64,000 nt of DNA from assembly GCA_963575745.1 (NCBI GenBank), contig CAUYUJ010018070.1, forward strand, positions 151,258-215,257, given 5' to 3'. The stretch is from Prorocentrum cordatum. Lineage: Eukaryota; Sar; Dinophyceae; Prorocentrales; Prorocentraceae. Positions 39,921 through 48,730 of the stretch are shown in pieces. Position 1 is the stretch's first letter; every line of letters starts with the position of its first letter. Below the pieces are notes generated by a model, which was given only the letters and a program-made list of their open reading frames with translations, made no database searches and had not been told where the DNA came from. The translations under genes were made by a program, and so were the position numbers.

Positions 39921-42347
39921 TTAGAGCGACATCTTCCCGCTTTCGTCGAACCCTTTCTTCGATTTCTTCGGCGCGGGCTGGCCCGAAGGCTTCCCTTTGG
40001 CCCTCTTGGCCGCGTCCGTCTTCCACGTCTCCTCGGCCGCCTTCTTCTTCGGTGCGGTTTTGGGTCTCGCCTCCCACAGGAGCTCTTCTCCTTTCTTCAC
40101 GGCCGTGGTATTCACCAGCACAGGGACATTCACGGCGAGCACGACCCCGCCTGTCCCAGGCACGCACACCGCCAATTCTTTCGTCTCCAGCTCCATGTTG
40201 ATGCGCGCAACTGCGCTTTCATTACGGCTGTTTCTCTGCTGGATCTCCTGTTCCGTGACTCTGTTGACTGCCCAGAAGACGTGCATTGTCTCTTGCGCAT
40301 CCCACTTCCATGCTCTCAACCGCACATCGTGGTCAGCCACGTCGGCGGGCGTCTTGTCCGCAGGCGGCTTGAACTCGGGGTGCAAGTAGAAGGTCGTGGG
40401 CGTGGCCCCATTTGGATCTCCTTTCACCCAGACTTGCACGGCCACCCTCTCGGGGTGCGTGCTTGCGGCGTGCACCTTGGATGCCTTTGGGACGCACGGC
40501 CACAACTCGATGCATTTTTCGTCGTTTGCAGCGGTTGCCTTGACGGTGCGTTTCTCTGTGTCAGCGTCTTGCAACACCTCTACTTGCGCTTCCGCAACTG
40601 CGGACATGTGGCGCGCCCAAAGGCACAGCAACACTGCGCTGACCAAAGCAGGCTCCCGCCCCAGCTCCTTCGCTGCCGCTGAACGCCTCCATTCGGCGAT
40701 TGGCAAAGGGAAGGATCCGCGTGGAATGGCCGTCGTGTCCCTGCTGCGCTGGTGGTTCGTTGGTAATTGCGTCGTGGGGTCAAAGGAAATGACCGTCGGC
40801 ATCAACTCGCGCTCCTCTGCGGAAGCCTTTGTCTTCCCCGCCACTGCGGGCTCATTCGGTTCTGGGCGCGGCAACGCGTTGAAATCGAACCAATCGGGCT
40901 TCCCGCCTCCGACTCCCACTTCGCCGAGGGCCTTCTCAAGGGCGTCCCGATTGGACTTCGGCTCCACCTTCCCCGTGGCCTCCGCGCAAGCGCGGAGGAG
41001 CGCCTGACGATGTCCTGGGATACTTCGTTCCTTGAAGTTGGTGTCCTTCAGGTACTGTATGAAGCCGTCTGCGGTCAGTATGCACAGGTTCGCCTTGAAC
41101 CCGATCGCCTTCTCAGGGCCCATGCCGTCGATGGCCTTGCTCAGCGTGAACAAGTACAAACGGAGAGCCGAGTTCATGTCGATGAGGAATTCTCGGAACT
41201 CCTTCTTCTTCCACGATTGTTCTGGGTCAGGGCACCACACAGGAGTGTCAACGCCCCTCTTCCTCGTAGGCGCGTTCCTGTAGCATCGCATCACCACGGC
41301 AACCTTGACCCACGGCACGTCGTCGGGAAGCTCGCTGGCTGCCCCGAAGGCACCGAGCCGAAGGGCCCTTCTCCTGGAGTTCACGTAGACCTCGCAGAAC
41401 TGGAGCAGCAAGGGGATGAACTGCGCTTTCGTGCTCCCGAGCCCAACAACGAACGAGAACAGCTCAATGAAGTCTGGGTCCTGAACGACTCGATCGAGTT
41501 CGTGCATGACGGAGAGCTTGACCTTTTCAAAGGCAACCTGATCCGCAACTGCGGCGTGCAGCTCCGCGTCAACAGCCTTGCACAGAACACGGAGCGCGGT
41601 GAGTTCAGTCGTTCGCAACGCAAAATCGGCTCCTTTATTGAGGGACTGGCTGATGAGCGAAGCACCAGTGGGTTCCTCGTCCATGATTTTCCAGCTAAGC
41701 ACTTCCATGAGCATACCCCCCTGCACGAGTTTCTTAGCGACAGGGTCATGTTCCGCCACTGCGGCCATGTCGAGATTGCCGTCCTTATCGAGCACGCGCT
41801 TCAGCCTCGCGCTCTCGTCCTCCGTGAACTCCATGCCTTGGGGGATGGGCCACTTGGCTCCCAGGGCGCACGCCCGCAACACGAGGCACAAGTGGGAGTG
41901 CGAACACGTCCCATACGCAACGTCTGTTCCGCAACTGCGGTCGAAGCACGCAGCGAGGTGGCCGGTCGCTTTTTCCAGATTGTACTCTGTGTACGTCTGG
42001 AACTTCGGGTCCTCCTTTTTTCTCAGCACCAGCTCTTGTGCTGGGTACATCTGAACGCAGACACCTTCGTGGTCAGCTTCGGCTTGCGTGAATCCAGCCA
42101 GGAAGATTTTCACAGCGAGTTCCCGAACCCTTTCCTGCTGAGGGTAGTGCCCGCCTCGGTTGCCCGTGTGCGGGGCGAGCATGAGCACAGGGAGGCGCAC
42201 CTTGTCCCCTGTCCTGAATCTAGACCTCAAGGCGTTGGCCCTCTGAAAGATCCCTTGCGTTCCGCCTGGAACTGCGGCTGTCTCGTCCGCCACTGCGGCT
42301 TTCTTGTCCGCCACTGCGGCATTATCTGTGCCGACGCTGTCGTTCAT
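39921..42347 (-). CDS. Unrecognised cargo protein, 808 aa
   Basis: The ATG at 42347 is the first in frame; the frame is open about 15 codons upstream. The N terminus has dodecamer-derived AAVADKKAAVADETAAV. A conserved-looking region follows: RTGDKVRLPVLMLAPHTGN, HYPQQERVRELAVKIFLAGF, EYNLEKATGHLAACFDRSCG, TCSHSHLCLVLRACALGAKW and MLMEVLSWKIMDEEPTGAS. This combination reminds me of multi-copy uncharacterised dinoflagellate proteins, which I cannot verify. The middle is helical (LLQFCEVYVNSRRRALRLGA) and the C terminus is Lys/Pro-rich (APKKKAAEETWKTDAAKRAK), suggesting nucleic-acid contact. No catalytic motif was recognised. Confidence 0.72.
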   Translation of the reverse strand: MNDSVGTDNAAVADKKAAVADETAAVPGGTQGIFQRANALRSRFRTGDKVRLPVLMLAPHTGNRGGHYPQQERVRELAVKIFLAGFTQAEADHEGVCVQMYPAQELVLRKKEDPKFQTYTEYNLEKATGHLAACFDRSCGTDVAYGTCSHSHLCLVLRACALGAKWPIPQGMEFTEDESARLKRVLDKDGNLDMAAVAEHDPVAKKLVQGGMLMEVLSWKIMDEEPTGASLISQSLNKGADFALRTTELTALRVLCKAVDAELHAAVADQVAFEKVKLSVMHELDRVVQDPDFIELFSFVVGLGSTKAQFIPLLLQFCEVYVNSRRRALRLGAFGAASELPDDVPWVKVAVVMRCYRNAPTRKRGVDTPVWCPDPEQSWKKKEFREFLIDMNSALRLYLFTLSKAIDGMGPEKAIGFKANLCILTADGFIQYLKDTNFKERSIPGHRQALLRACAEATGKVEPKSNRDALEKALGEVGVGGGKPDWFDFNALPRPEPNEPAVAGKTKASAEERELMPTVISFDPTTQLPTNHQRSRDTTAIPRGSFPLPIAEWRRSAAAKELGREPALVSAVLLCLWARHMSAVAEAQVEVLQDADTEKRTVKATAANDEKCIELWPCVPKASKVHAASTHPERVAVQVWVKGDPNGATPTTFYLHPEFKPPADKTPADVADHDVRLRAWKWDAQETMHVFWAVNRVTEQEIQQRNSRNESAVARINMELETKELAVCVPGTGGVVLAVNVPVLVNTTAVKKGEELLWEARPKTAPKKKAAEETWKTDAAKRAKGKPSGQPAPKKSKKGFDESGKMSL

Positions 42348-43062
42348 ATCTGTGCCGACGCTGTCCGCCACTGCGGCCCAAAGCTCCGATATGGCGGACT
42401 ATGGCACGACGTCCGTCGCTCAGGGTGGAGGCGTGTGTGCCAGGAGCCCAACGACCTGCTGAGCCGAATGCCTGCGGACGACTGAAGGCTCAGTTTTAAT
42501 CCAAAATATCGGGCGAGAGCTTGGGGGGGGTGCAGGCTGGAGGAGGGAGGGGGGTGCAAGCTGGAGGAGGACGAGGAGGGGAAGGGGAAGGACAGCTAGG
42601 ACGGAAGTGGCGGGGGGATGCGGCCTGGAGGAGGACGAGGAGGGAGGAGGGAGGAGGGAGGAGGGAGGAGGGAGGAGGGAGGAGGGACGACGACGACGAC
42701 GACTGCTGACGACAGACGACAGACTTGACGACGACGACGACCGACGACGACTGCTGACGACAGACGACAGACGCGACGACGACGACGGCAGCGACGACGA
42801 CGAGGACGGACGACGACGATGATGATGACCCAGCGCGCGCACACTTATTGCAAACTGCGGCTTCGCAACCGCGTGCTCTCCTATTATACGCAACCGCAAC
42901 TGCGGCTTCGCAACCGCAACCCCGCAACTGCGGGCTATCCTACACCGCAACCGCAACACCGCAACTGCGGGCTATCCTACACTGGGATGCACTACGCAGG
43001 CAGCAGGCGCCCAGTAGTACCGAGCTCTGTTCCGCAACTGCGGCTCCTCGGTCTTGCCGCAC
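42348..43062. other. Spacer with GGA and GAC microsatellites
   Basis: GGAGGAGG/GGAGGGAGG tracts (42535-42690), then a GACGACGAC tract (42690-42830). A dodecamer cluster lies at 42850-43090: six copies, several separated by CAACCGCAAC words. Confidence 0.75.
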
Positions 43063-44898
43063 TCACCGCTCGTCCGCAACTGCGGCAGATCGCGCCTCTT
43101 CGTGCTTCCGCTTGCTCGCCCGACTTGCGCGTCCGTGGCCGACGAAGACGATGTTTTGGTGGATGCCCTCGCACCAGTGCGTGCTGAAGGTCTTCTCGTT
43201 GAGCTCCTTCTGAACGACCTTGCCGATTGGGGGCAGCGCTGCCAAGTGGAGCTTTTCTCTGACTCCGCTACTGCGGTCAGGGTCATCCTCCCACTTGGGC
43301 ATGTACTTCGCTGGAACCCAGCGCCGAGAGATGATGGAGTCGCTTGTTCGATGCATCCAATCAGGGAGCCACTGGGGATCGTTCTTCGACGGCCTCCCTG
43401 CAAAATCAATGTTGTAGTCCGCAATGCGCACGTCGCACGGGCCAATGGGGAGGACGTAATTCGGATGCATGACGCGTGTGCCCTTCACAATGCCTCCGAA
43501 CAGGGCGGGTCCAGCCCTGAACACCACCCCCACCGGGCAGGTGCAGCTGGCTCCGCAACTGCGGCCCAATGCTGCGAGCTGCTCAGGCGGGATGTCAAAC
43601 AGGCCGCACAAGAACCGCACATCATTTTTATGGATGGCAGCAACCGCGTCCTTGAAGAAAGCTGGATGCCACGCTTGTTGTTCTGTTTGCGTGATCTTGT
43701 GTTGGAGACGTTCGGTGACTGCGTGTCTGGACACGACGGCAAAACGGATCACCGCGGCAGGATTCATCTCGGAGCCCTTCAGGCGAAAGCTCAGGATCGT
43801 GACGGCGTGGGTGGCCCCAACAACATGACCCGCAACTGCGGTCTCTGCGATGATGTGCGGGCGCACGAGCACCAGGCCCGTCTCTCTGAACAGGGGAACC
43901 GTCGTCCAGTAAGGCTCCTCGGAGGCGTTTTTCATAGTGACAGCGTTGTCGATGGCACTCCTGAGTCCAACGCGAACGTCGTAGCTGCAAGCGCCTTCGA
44001 CGTTCCCCGTGCGGAACAGCTCGGGGTCCCATACGACGAAGACGACCGCCGCAGTTTGGTGCAAGATGCACCTGAAGACATCTTCCTTTGTTGCCACCTT
44101 CGTGATGACCACCACGTTGAACACCAAAGCGATGGTGGACGGAACCCGATTGCCGTCTGCTGTACGAAGGAATCCTTCGTTCCACTTGGGGTGTTCCCCA
44201 AAGTATTTTATCCCTGGAGGGGACCTGGTCCGCTGCTTCTTCCGCGGTGCTCCCGCATCTTCCCGCAACTGCGGTTCCGACGGAGGCCCCGCGCGACCCC
44301 GCGACTGCGGTTCTGACAGCGGCGAGTCTTCCGTGGGAGGCGGCCTTTTCCTCGGCCGCGAATCGGCCGAGGCGGTTGTCTCGGCGGCTTTCTCCTGGGA
44401 GGCGGCCTCGTCTTCGGGTTGGGCGCCTCGTTTGGACTCGGCTGCGAGCAGCACGGCCGAGGGCGCGCTGCTCCCAGATGAGCCGCGCGCGGCACCTGGC
44501 TCGCCGGCCACCCCCGCAACTGCGGTCTCGGTGGCGGCTCCCGTCACTGCTGGTTGGTCCTGCTGCTTCGTCGGCGTCTGCGCCCGAGGCCCCCATTTTG
44601 CCTTGGGGGTCAAGTGCGCCCTGCGCAACTGCGCCTCTTCGCGCCTCCCACCAGCAGAGCTCCCACTCGCAGCGCTTATCGGCGGCGGCGGCCGATATTC
44701 GATGGCCGACCGCGAGGAGCTAGACGACTGCGGGGAGGCCTCGCGCGGCGGTCGCTCGGGGCTTCCGCTACTGCGGTCCCCCGTCGGCTCCGCGACTGCG
44801 GCATCCGCGGCAGCCCCTTGCACGCCGAGCCTTTCCCGCAGTTGCTGCTTCAGCTCGGCGAACCGCTTGTCGACCTCGGCTTTGCGAGCTGGGTCCAT
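43063..44898 (-). CDS. Unrecognised cargo protein, 611 aa
   Basis: A clear ATG at 44898 (MDPARKAEVDKRFAELKQQL, a helical start). Residues about 30-210 are Ser/Pro/Arg/Glu-rich and probably disordered. From about 225 an ordered part follows: GIKYFGEHPKWNEGFLRT, IALVFNVVVITKVATKEDVF, AAVVFVVWDPELFRTGN, VRPHIIAETAVAGHVVGATH, VRFLCGLFDIPPEQLAAL and CDVRIADYNIDFAGRPSKND. The RFLCGLFD and RIADYNIDF pieces vaguely recall the EEP-like cargo protein at 31404 but lack its acidic motifs, so homology is only a suggestion. At least seven dodecamers fall in the gene. No stop, frameshift or intron is seen. Confidence 0.72.
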   Translation of the reverse strand: MDPARKAEVDKRFAELKQQLRERLGVQGAAADAAVAEPTGDRSSGSPERPPREASPQSSSSSRSAIEYRPPPPISAASGSSAGGRREEAQLRRAHLTPKAKWGPRAQTPTKQQDQPAVTGAATETAVAGVAGEPGAARGSSGSSAPSAVLLAAESKRGAQPEDEAASQEKAAETTASADSRPRKRPPPTEDSPLSEPQSRGRAGPPSEPQLREDAGAPRKKQRTRSPPGIKYFGEHPKWNEGFLRTADGNRVPSTIALVFNVVVITKVATKEDVFRCILHQTAAVVFVVWDPELFRTGNVEGACSYDVRVGLRSAIDNAVTMKNASEEPYWTTVPLFRETGLVLVRPHIIAETAVAGHVVGATHAVTILSFRLKGSEMNPAAVIRFAVVSRHAVTERLQHKITQTEQQAWHPAFFKDAVAAIHKNDVRFLCGLFDIPPEQLAALGRSCGASCTCPVGVVFRAGPALFGGIVKGTRVMHPNYVLPIGPCDVRIADYNIDFAGRPSKNDPQWLPDWMHRTSDSIISRRWVPAKYMPKWEDDPDRSSGVREKLHLAALPPIGKVVQKELNEKTFSTHWCEGIHQNIVFVGHGRASRASKRKHEEARSAAVADER

Positions 44899-45563
44899 GG
44901 CGTGGCCGCGCGCGGCCCCCGTCCGACGGGGGAACTGCGGCCGGCTTGGGAGAGGAACGGCAACGAGGGAGACGGCGGGGATGAGGACGAGGAAGGCGAA
45001 GAGGAGGATGGAGAGGACGCGACGGAAGAGGATGGCGCGAAGAGCTCAGACGAGGGTGAAAGGAGCAAGGGGACTGCGACGAGGATGACGGGGCAGAAAC
45101 GGAGGAGGAGGAATCAACAAAGTCCGCAACTGCGGCCCTCGGGGGGGAAAGCGACGAGGACGACGGGAAATGACTCGGCCAACGGAGGCGGGCTACGGCC
45201 AACGGAAGGAACTGCGACGAGGAGGAAAGGCGGAGGGAGGAGACTGCGACGAGGACGACGGGGAAGGGGCGACGAGGACGACGAACAACTGCGGATCCAT
45301 CTGTTTAAGTACCTGTCTCCGCAACTGCGGCCGCGCTAATTAACGTCACGAGTGCTTCAACGGAGGTGATGCGCGCCCGAAGCACCTAATTACAGCGGTC
45401 AGTCGTGGGAGCGCCGCAACTGCGGCCAAGCTGTATGAAGTCGCTAGAAGGCAGCGCCGCAACTGCGGCCGAAAGCGCGCATAGTGAGTCAAACGAGCGC
45501 GGCGTCACGCGATCGGTTTCCGCAACTGCGGTTCCATGGCTGCGCAATCCCGCAACTGCGGTG
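44899..45563. other. Spacer, purine-rich with dodecamers
   Basis: GGAGGACGACGG-type tracts (44960-45290) and eight or so dodecamers or partial copies, the densest between 45290 and 45550. No gene. Confidence 0.6.
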
Positions 45564-46730
45564 TCAAGGCTGCGCGGACCACCGCGGTTGCAGCTGCGCC
45601 CCCTTGCTCGCGTCGAACCGCCCAGGATTCGGATGGGCGTGCAGCATCTTCCAGAACGTGAACGTTCCGTGGCCATCGCTCTTGCCGAGACCTGCCCTCG
45701 GGCCCCGCACGGGATGCGAGTGCGGCTCCACCTCATACGTGTTGAACTTCGGGCTAGACCAGGATGGGTGGACGCGAATGCCCGAGCCGTCGTCGCGGAT
45801 GAGGACGAAATCCCACTGGGGCAGAGGGATTCTTTGCGCCTGTCCTCTGTCCACCCCTTTCGTGTGCCTCATGTTGTCGAGACTGCTAGGGCACGGGCGG
45901 CACTCGCAGCGGACCAACCCGCGACTGCGGTCATTGTCAGGGCCGCACACGACGCGCAGCATTGTAGGTCCATCCATCTGCGCGACCATCTCCAGCCAAG
46001 ACCACGGCACTTTGACAGTGTGGTCCCAGTCCCAATCCCTGTTGTCCTGCGCCTTCCCCTTTGCGCGGTACTTAAGGATCTTCGAAATTTCCTCCGCAAC
46101 TGCGGTACCTCCGAAGACGGGCGTGCGGCTGCCGAAAGGGTTTTCTCGGTCTTCGTACTCGTCTCGGAACCACTTCAAGGCCGCGTTGTGCTGCTTATAA
46201 TTGCCGTTCCAGTTCGCCCTGAAGTTCTCGAAGAATTCCAACTTGAAAATTGGCAGCGGCTCATTGCGCACAATTTGAAACAGCGCAACTGCGCCTTGTT
46301 CTTCGCGCCCTGGGGGAAGCAGGGGACCGCCTCCTTTGCCCGCCGCTGTTGCGGCCGCGGGCTCCGCGGCAGGAGAACCTGCCGAGGCACTCGAGCGGCC
46401 ACCTTCCCATGCATTCCACCAGCCACCCTCGTCGTCCCACCAGCGGGCGCCCTCCATTCCCCAACCCTCGCATCCGTTGCCGCCCCATCCGCCGCCCTCC
46501 CATCCGCGACTGCGGTCACTTCCGTCGCCGCCATCCTGCGCTTTTCCTCTCCATCCGCCAAGAGAATCTCCGCCGCCCCAGCCGCCACTGCGGTCACCTC
46601 CGCCGCCGTATCCGCCACTGCGGCCGCCCCAACCCCCACTTGTTCCCCAACCGCCGCCGCTGCTCTTTGAAGAATCCGCAACTGCGGCCCGTGTTTCCTC
46701 TTCCGCTTTGTCATCCCACCCTGCACGCAT
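45564..46730 (-). CDS. Unrecognised Gly/Trp-rich cargo protein, 388 aa
   Basis: First in-frame ATG at 46730. The frame is open 68 codons upstream, but that part is a translation of GGA-rich repeat and I exclude it. Residues about 20-130 are built of Gly-Gly-Trp and Gly-Gly-Tyr repeats (SGGWGGRSGGYGGGG), partly contributed by dodecamers. The remainder looks ordered: FFENFRANWNGNYKQHNAAL, ALKWFRDEYEDRENPFG, DWDWDHTVKVPWSWLEMVAQ, RLVCGP-like VVCGPDNDRS, RIPLPQWDFVLIRDDGSGIR and HGTFTFWKMLHAHPNPG. No family is recognised. It is the first gene of the leftward series, so it lies nearest the right end of the element. Confidence 0.68.
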   Translation of the reverse strand: MRAGWDDKAEEETRAAVADSSKSSGGGWGTSGGWGGRSGGYGGGGDRSGGWGGGDSLGGWRGKAQDGGDGSDRSRGWEGGGWGGNGCEGWGMEGARWWDDEGGWWNAWEGGRSSASAGSPAAEPAAATAAGKGGGPLLPPGREEQGAVALFQIVRNEPLPIFKLEFFENFRANWNGNYKQHNAALKWFRDEYEDRENPFGSRTPVFGGTAVAEEISKILKYRAKGKAQDNRDWDWDHTVKVPWSWLEMVAQMDGPTMLRVVCGPDNDRSRGLVRCECRPCPSSLDNMRHTKGVDRGQAQRIPLPQWDFVLIRDDGSGIRVHPSWSSPKFNTYEVEPHSHPVRGPRAGLGKSDGHGTFTFWKMLHAHPNPGRFDASKGAQLQPRWSAQP

Positions 46731-47528
46731 CTCTGCCCCGACTGCAGGCCGCGGAGGCGGGCGCGAGCCCGCCCAACCGCCGTGAAACCTACCGTCGGCG
46801 CGGGCTTGAGCCGAACGTGCATGGAGGAGGAGGATGAGGAGGAGGAGGGTGAATGTGAGGAGGATGATGCGTTCCTGGGAGGTGTGCCTTCGCGTGCAAC
46901 ACAAGAGCCCTGAGAATTCCTGAGGCCCCTCCAACAGCCAAGGACGCGGATGACAAGAAAGTCGAGAAGATTGGGAACCGATTGAGGATTAAGAGGCGTG
47001 CGACGAAAGGGATGATGATGACGAAGAGGAAGATCAGTGAAGGGGAGGAGCGGACAGGAATTATGGAGGAGTGATAGCAGAGGAGGAAGAGGGGGAAGGG
47101 GGAGGAGGAGGAGGAGGAGGAGGAGGGAGAGGAAAAGGGGGAGGAGGAGGAGGAGGAAGAGGAGGAGGAGGAGGAGGAGGAGGAGGAGGAGGAAGAGGAG
47201 GAGGAGGAGGAGGAGGAGGAGGAGAGAGGAGGAGGACGACGACGACGAGGAGGAGGAGGAGGAGGAGAGGGAGAAGGAGAACGGGGACAGGAGGACAAGG
47301 ACGGAGAAATATAACAAATGAGGGGGAGGAGGCGGAGGAGGAGGAGGACGAGGAGGAGAAGCAGGAAGAGGAGGAGGAGAGGGGGGAGGAAGAGTGCGCG
47401 TGAGACTGGGAGAACGAGGTAATTAATTAGAGAGGGAACGGGGGAGGAGGGAGGACAAGGAAGAGCATACAGCGACGAGAAGAGGAGAAGGAACAGACGA
47501 AGGCTCCTGCTGATCGCATTTCCGCATC
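46731..47528. repeat. Right subterminal spacer with long GGA microsatellite
   Basis: Non-coding DNA to about 47040, then roughly 350 bp of GGA/GAGGAGGAA purine repeat (47055-47400). No dodecamer lies here. Confidence 0.8.
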
Positions 47529-47600
47529 GTTCAAAGCAGTGCCGGGGCACTGCTTTGAACGACTGGTGATGTTCAAAGCAGTTCCCCGGCACTGTGTTCC
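47529..47600. repeat. Right pair of subterminal near-palindromes
   Basis: Arms GTTCAAAGCAGTGCC with spacer GG at 47529-47560, and a decayed copy at 47571-47600 (GTTCAAAGCAGTTCC left arm). They mirror the pair at 31221-31287. Confidence 0.9.
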
Positions 47601-47610
47601 ATCGTCGCCG

Positions 47611-47630
47611 TTATAAGGGCTATTGGATTA
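47611..47630 (-). repeat. Right terminal inverted repeat of the giant element
   Basis: TTATAAGGGCTATTGGATTA, the exact reverse complement of 31186-31205. The flank beyond begins CTCTCAAAG. Confidence 0.9.
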
Positions 47631-48166
47631 CTCTCAAAGAAAATGCAGCCAGCGTCGAGGCGAGAGATCCCAGAATCGCCCCCCATAGGCCAACACCAAT
47701 GACTCTCTACAACCATTAATATCCGACGACGGCGACGACGATGGAGACGTGGAAGCGGCCGGACCCCGAGACATTTGTCAAGAGGGGGGGCGAGGGCAAA
47801 TCTGCTCAGAATCAGTCCCCGGGCCCCTCCCGGGGTCGAACCTGACACAAATTTCCCGAGCCGCGTCCCTAACCTTGGCGACGAGGAGGCCCACCACAGG
47901 CCAACTTCCGTTGCCTCGGCTGGCCCTCCTCTGAGACGACGACGATGGAGACGCTTGCAGCGACGACGACGTCGACGGCGACGGCGGAGGCGGCGACATC
48001 GGCGCCGACCGCCGTCGACCGCCGGCCCGACTGCCCGGCCCATCCGACTGCCCGACGGCCGCGGGCGACGGGGCCGAGCCCCTCCGCGCGCCGCGGGCGG
48101 GGCCGCGCGAACATGTCCACGGCGCAGTCGTAGTCCTCGGGCGGCCGGGGTGCCAAGGGCGGGGAC
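47631..48166. other. No gene recognised; GAC/GTC trinucleotide patches
   Basis: GACGACGATGG words recur at 47725, 47938 and 47965. Otherwise GC-rich unique DNA. Confidence 0.45.
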
Positions 48167-48400
48167 TTGAGCAGGGGCCGACCGTCCCGGCATTCCTATA
48201 GTCCTACCACGAAATGTTCTTAGAGCACAAAAATGTTCTAAGAACAAAAACAGTGTTCTTAGAACATAAACCCGATGTGTTCAAACAAGACAGTCCCAGC
48301 CAGACCTGTTCTAAGAACATTCCGTGGGAACCACAAAAGGTTCTTAGAACACTGTTTGGTGGGGCTATAGGCGAGCCGGGACGCTTCGCCACTGCTTGAC
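48167..48400 (+). mobile_element. Family C repeat copy 2
   Basis: The most intact copy, with TTGAGCAGGGGCCGACCGTC at the start and GCTTCGCCACTGCTTGAC at the end. Between them lie five TGTTCTAAGAACA / TGTTCTTAGAACA palindromes and CATAAACCCGATGTG. Confidence 0.83.
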
Positions 48401-48730
48401 GGGGCGCCCCGACCAGGCCCCGGGTGCTGCCAGAGGTGTCATCGGCTCAGTCTGTCCCCAGAGATCCAAGGAGGCCACACACGCCCTGCAGAGAGCATCC
48501 CACTGCGAGGCCGAGAGGGGCCCATGGGGCTCCAGAGTGGAACGAACGGCCGTGGAGGCACTGGCCCGGGGACACCCCTGGCAGCACCCGAAGGGGAGGG
48601 GCCCGGGCTCCCCAGTCGACCAAAACGCAGCTCAGCCAGGTGCAGTTTTGCAGGAGCTCTCGCAGCATAGAAACCAGCCTGGACACAACTCGAAACTCCG
48701 CGTACGGGCAGGAACTTTTGATTCGCTTAT
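48401..48730. other. No gene recognised
   Basis: GC-rich unique DNA between two repeat elements. Confidence 0.4.

Larger units (their letters stand above)
31345..46690 (+). repeat. Array of about 75-80 CCGCNACTGCGG dodecamers
   Basis: CCGCAACTGCGG is commonest; CCGCCACTGCGG, CCGCGACTGCGG and CCGCTACTGCGG also occur, plus edge variants. Arms CCGCA / TGCGG are inverted around a fixed AC, so the word has a direction, and every clean copy I counted reads AC on the plus strand. Average spacing is about 200 bp, without regard to genes or spacers. In the minus-strand genes it is read in all three phases: Ala-Val-Ala, Arg-Ser-Cys-Gly or Pro-Gln-Leu-Arg. Confidence 0.92.
31186..47630 (-). mobile_element. 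Giant DNA transposon with TA target site and six genes
   Basis: TAATCCAATAGCCCTTATAA at 31186-31205 is exactly reverse-complemented at 47611-47630. Counting the outer TA as the target duplication gives ends ATCCAATAGCCC, in keeping with the Tc1/mariner/pogo group to which the internal transposase belongs. Just inside both ends lie paired 32-bp near-palindromes. Six long intact intronless genes all read right to left, and all carry the dodecamer CCGCNACTGCGG, which stops within about 170 bp of the left end and about 940 bp of the right end. Intact frames amid otherwise decayed DNA suggest a young insertion. Confidence 0.87.

Noticed and set aside
31908-46670. Long plus-strand open frames opposite the cargo genes (for example 31908-32765, 38368-39624, 40767-42485, 43054-44316, 45405-46670)
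   Set aside because: They are antisense to longer frames, show no domain, and are kept open by high GC and by the dodecamer, which is stop-free on both strands. The minus-strand DDE and EEP motifs settle the coding strand for two genes, and the rest are co-oriented with them.
31345-46690. Dodecamer as chance GC-rich background
   Set aside because: Density, single orientation and confinement to one element are not expected from composition, since equally GC-rich flanks lack it.
46731-46934. N-terminal hydrophobic extension of the Gly/Trp-rich protein as a signal peptide
   Set aside because: The Leu-rich stretch is the complement of a GGA repeat and there is no ATG before 46730.
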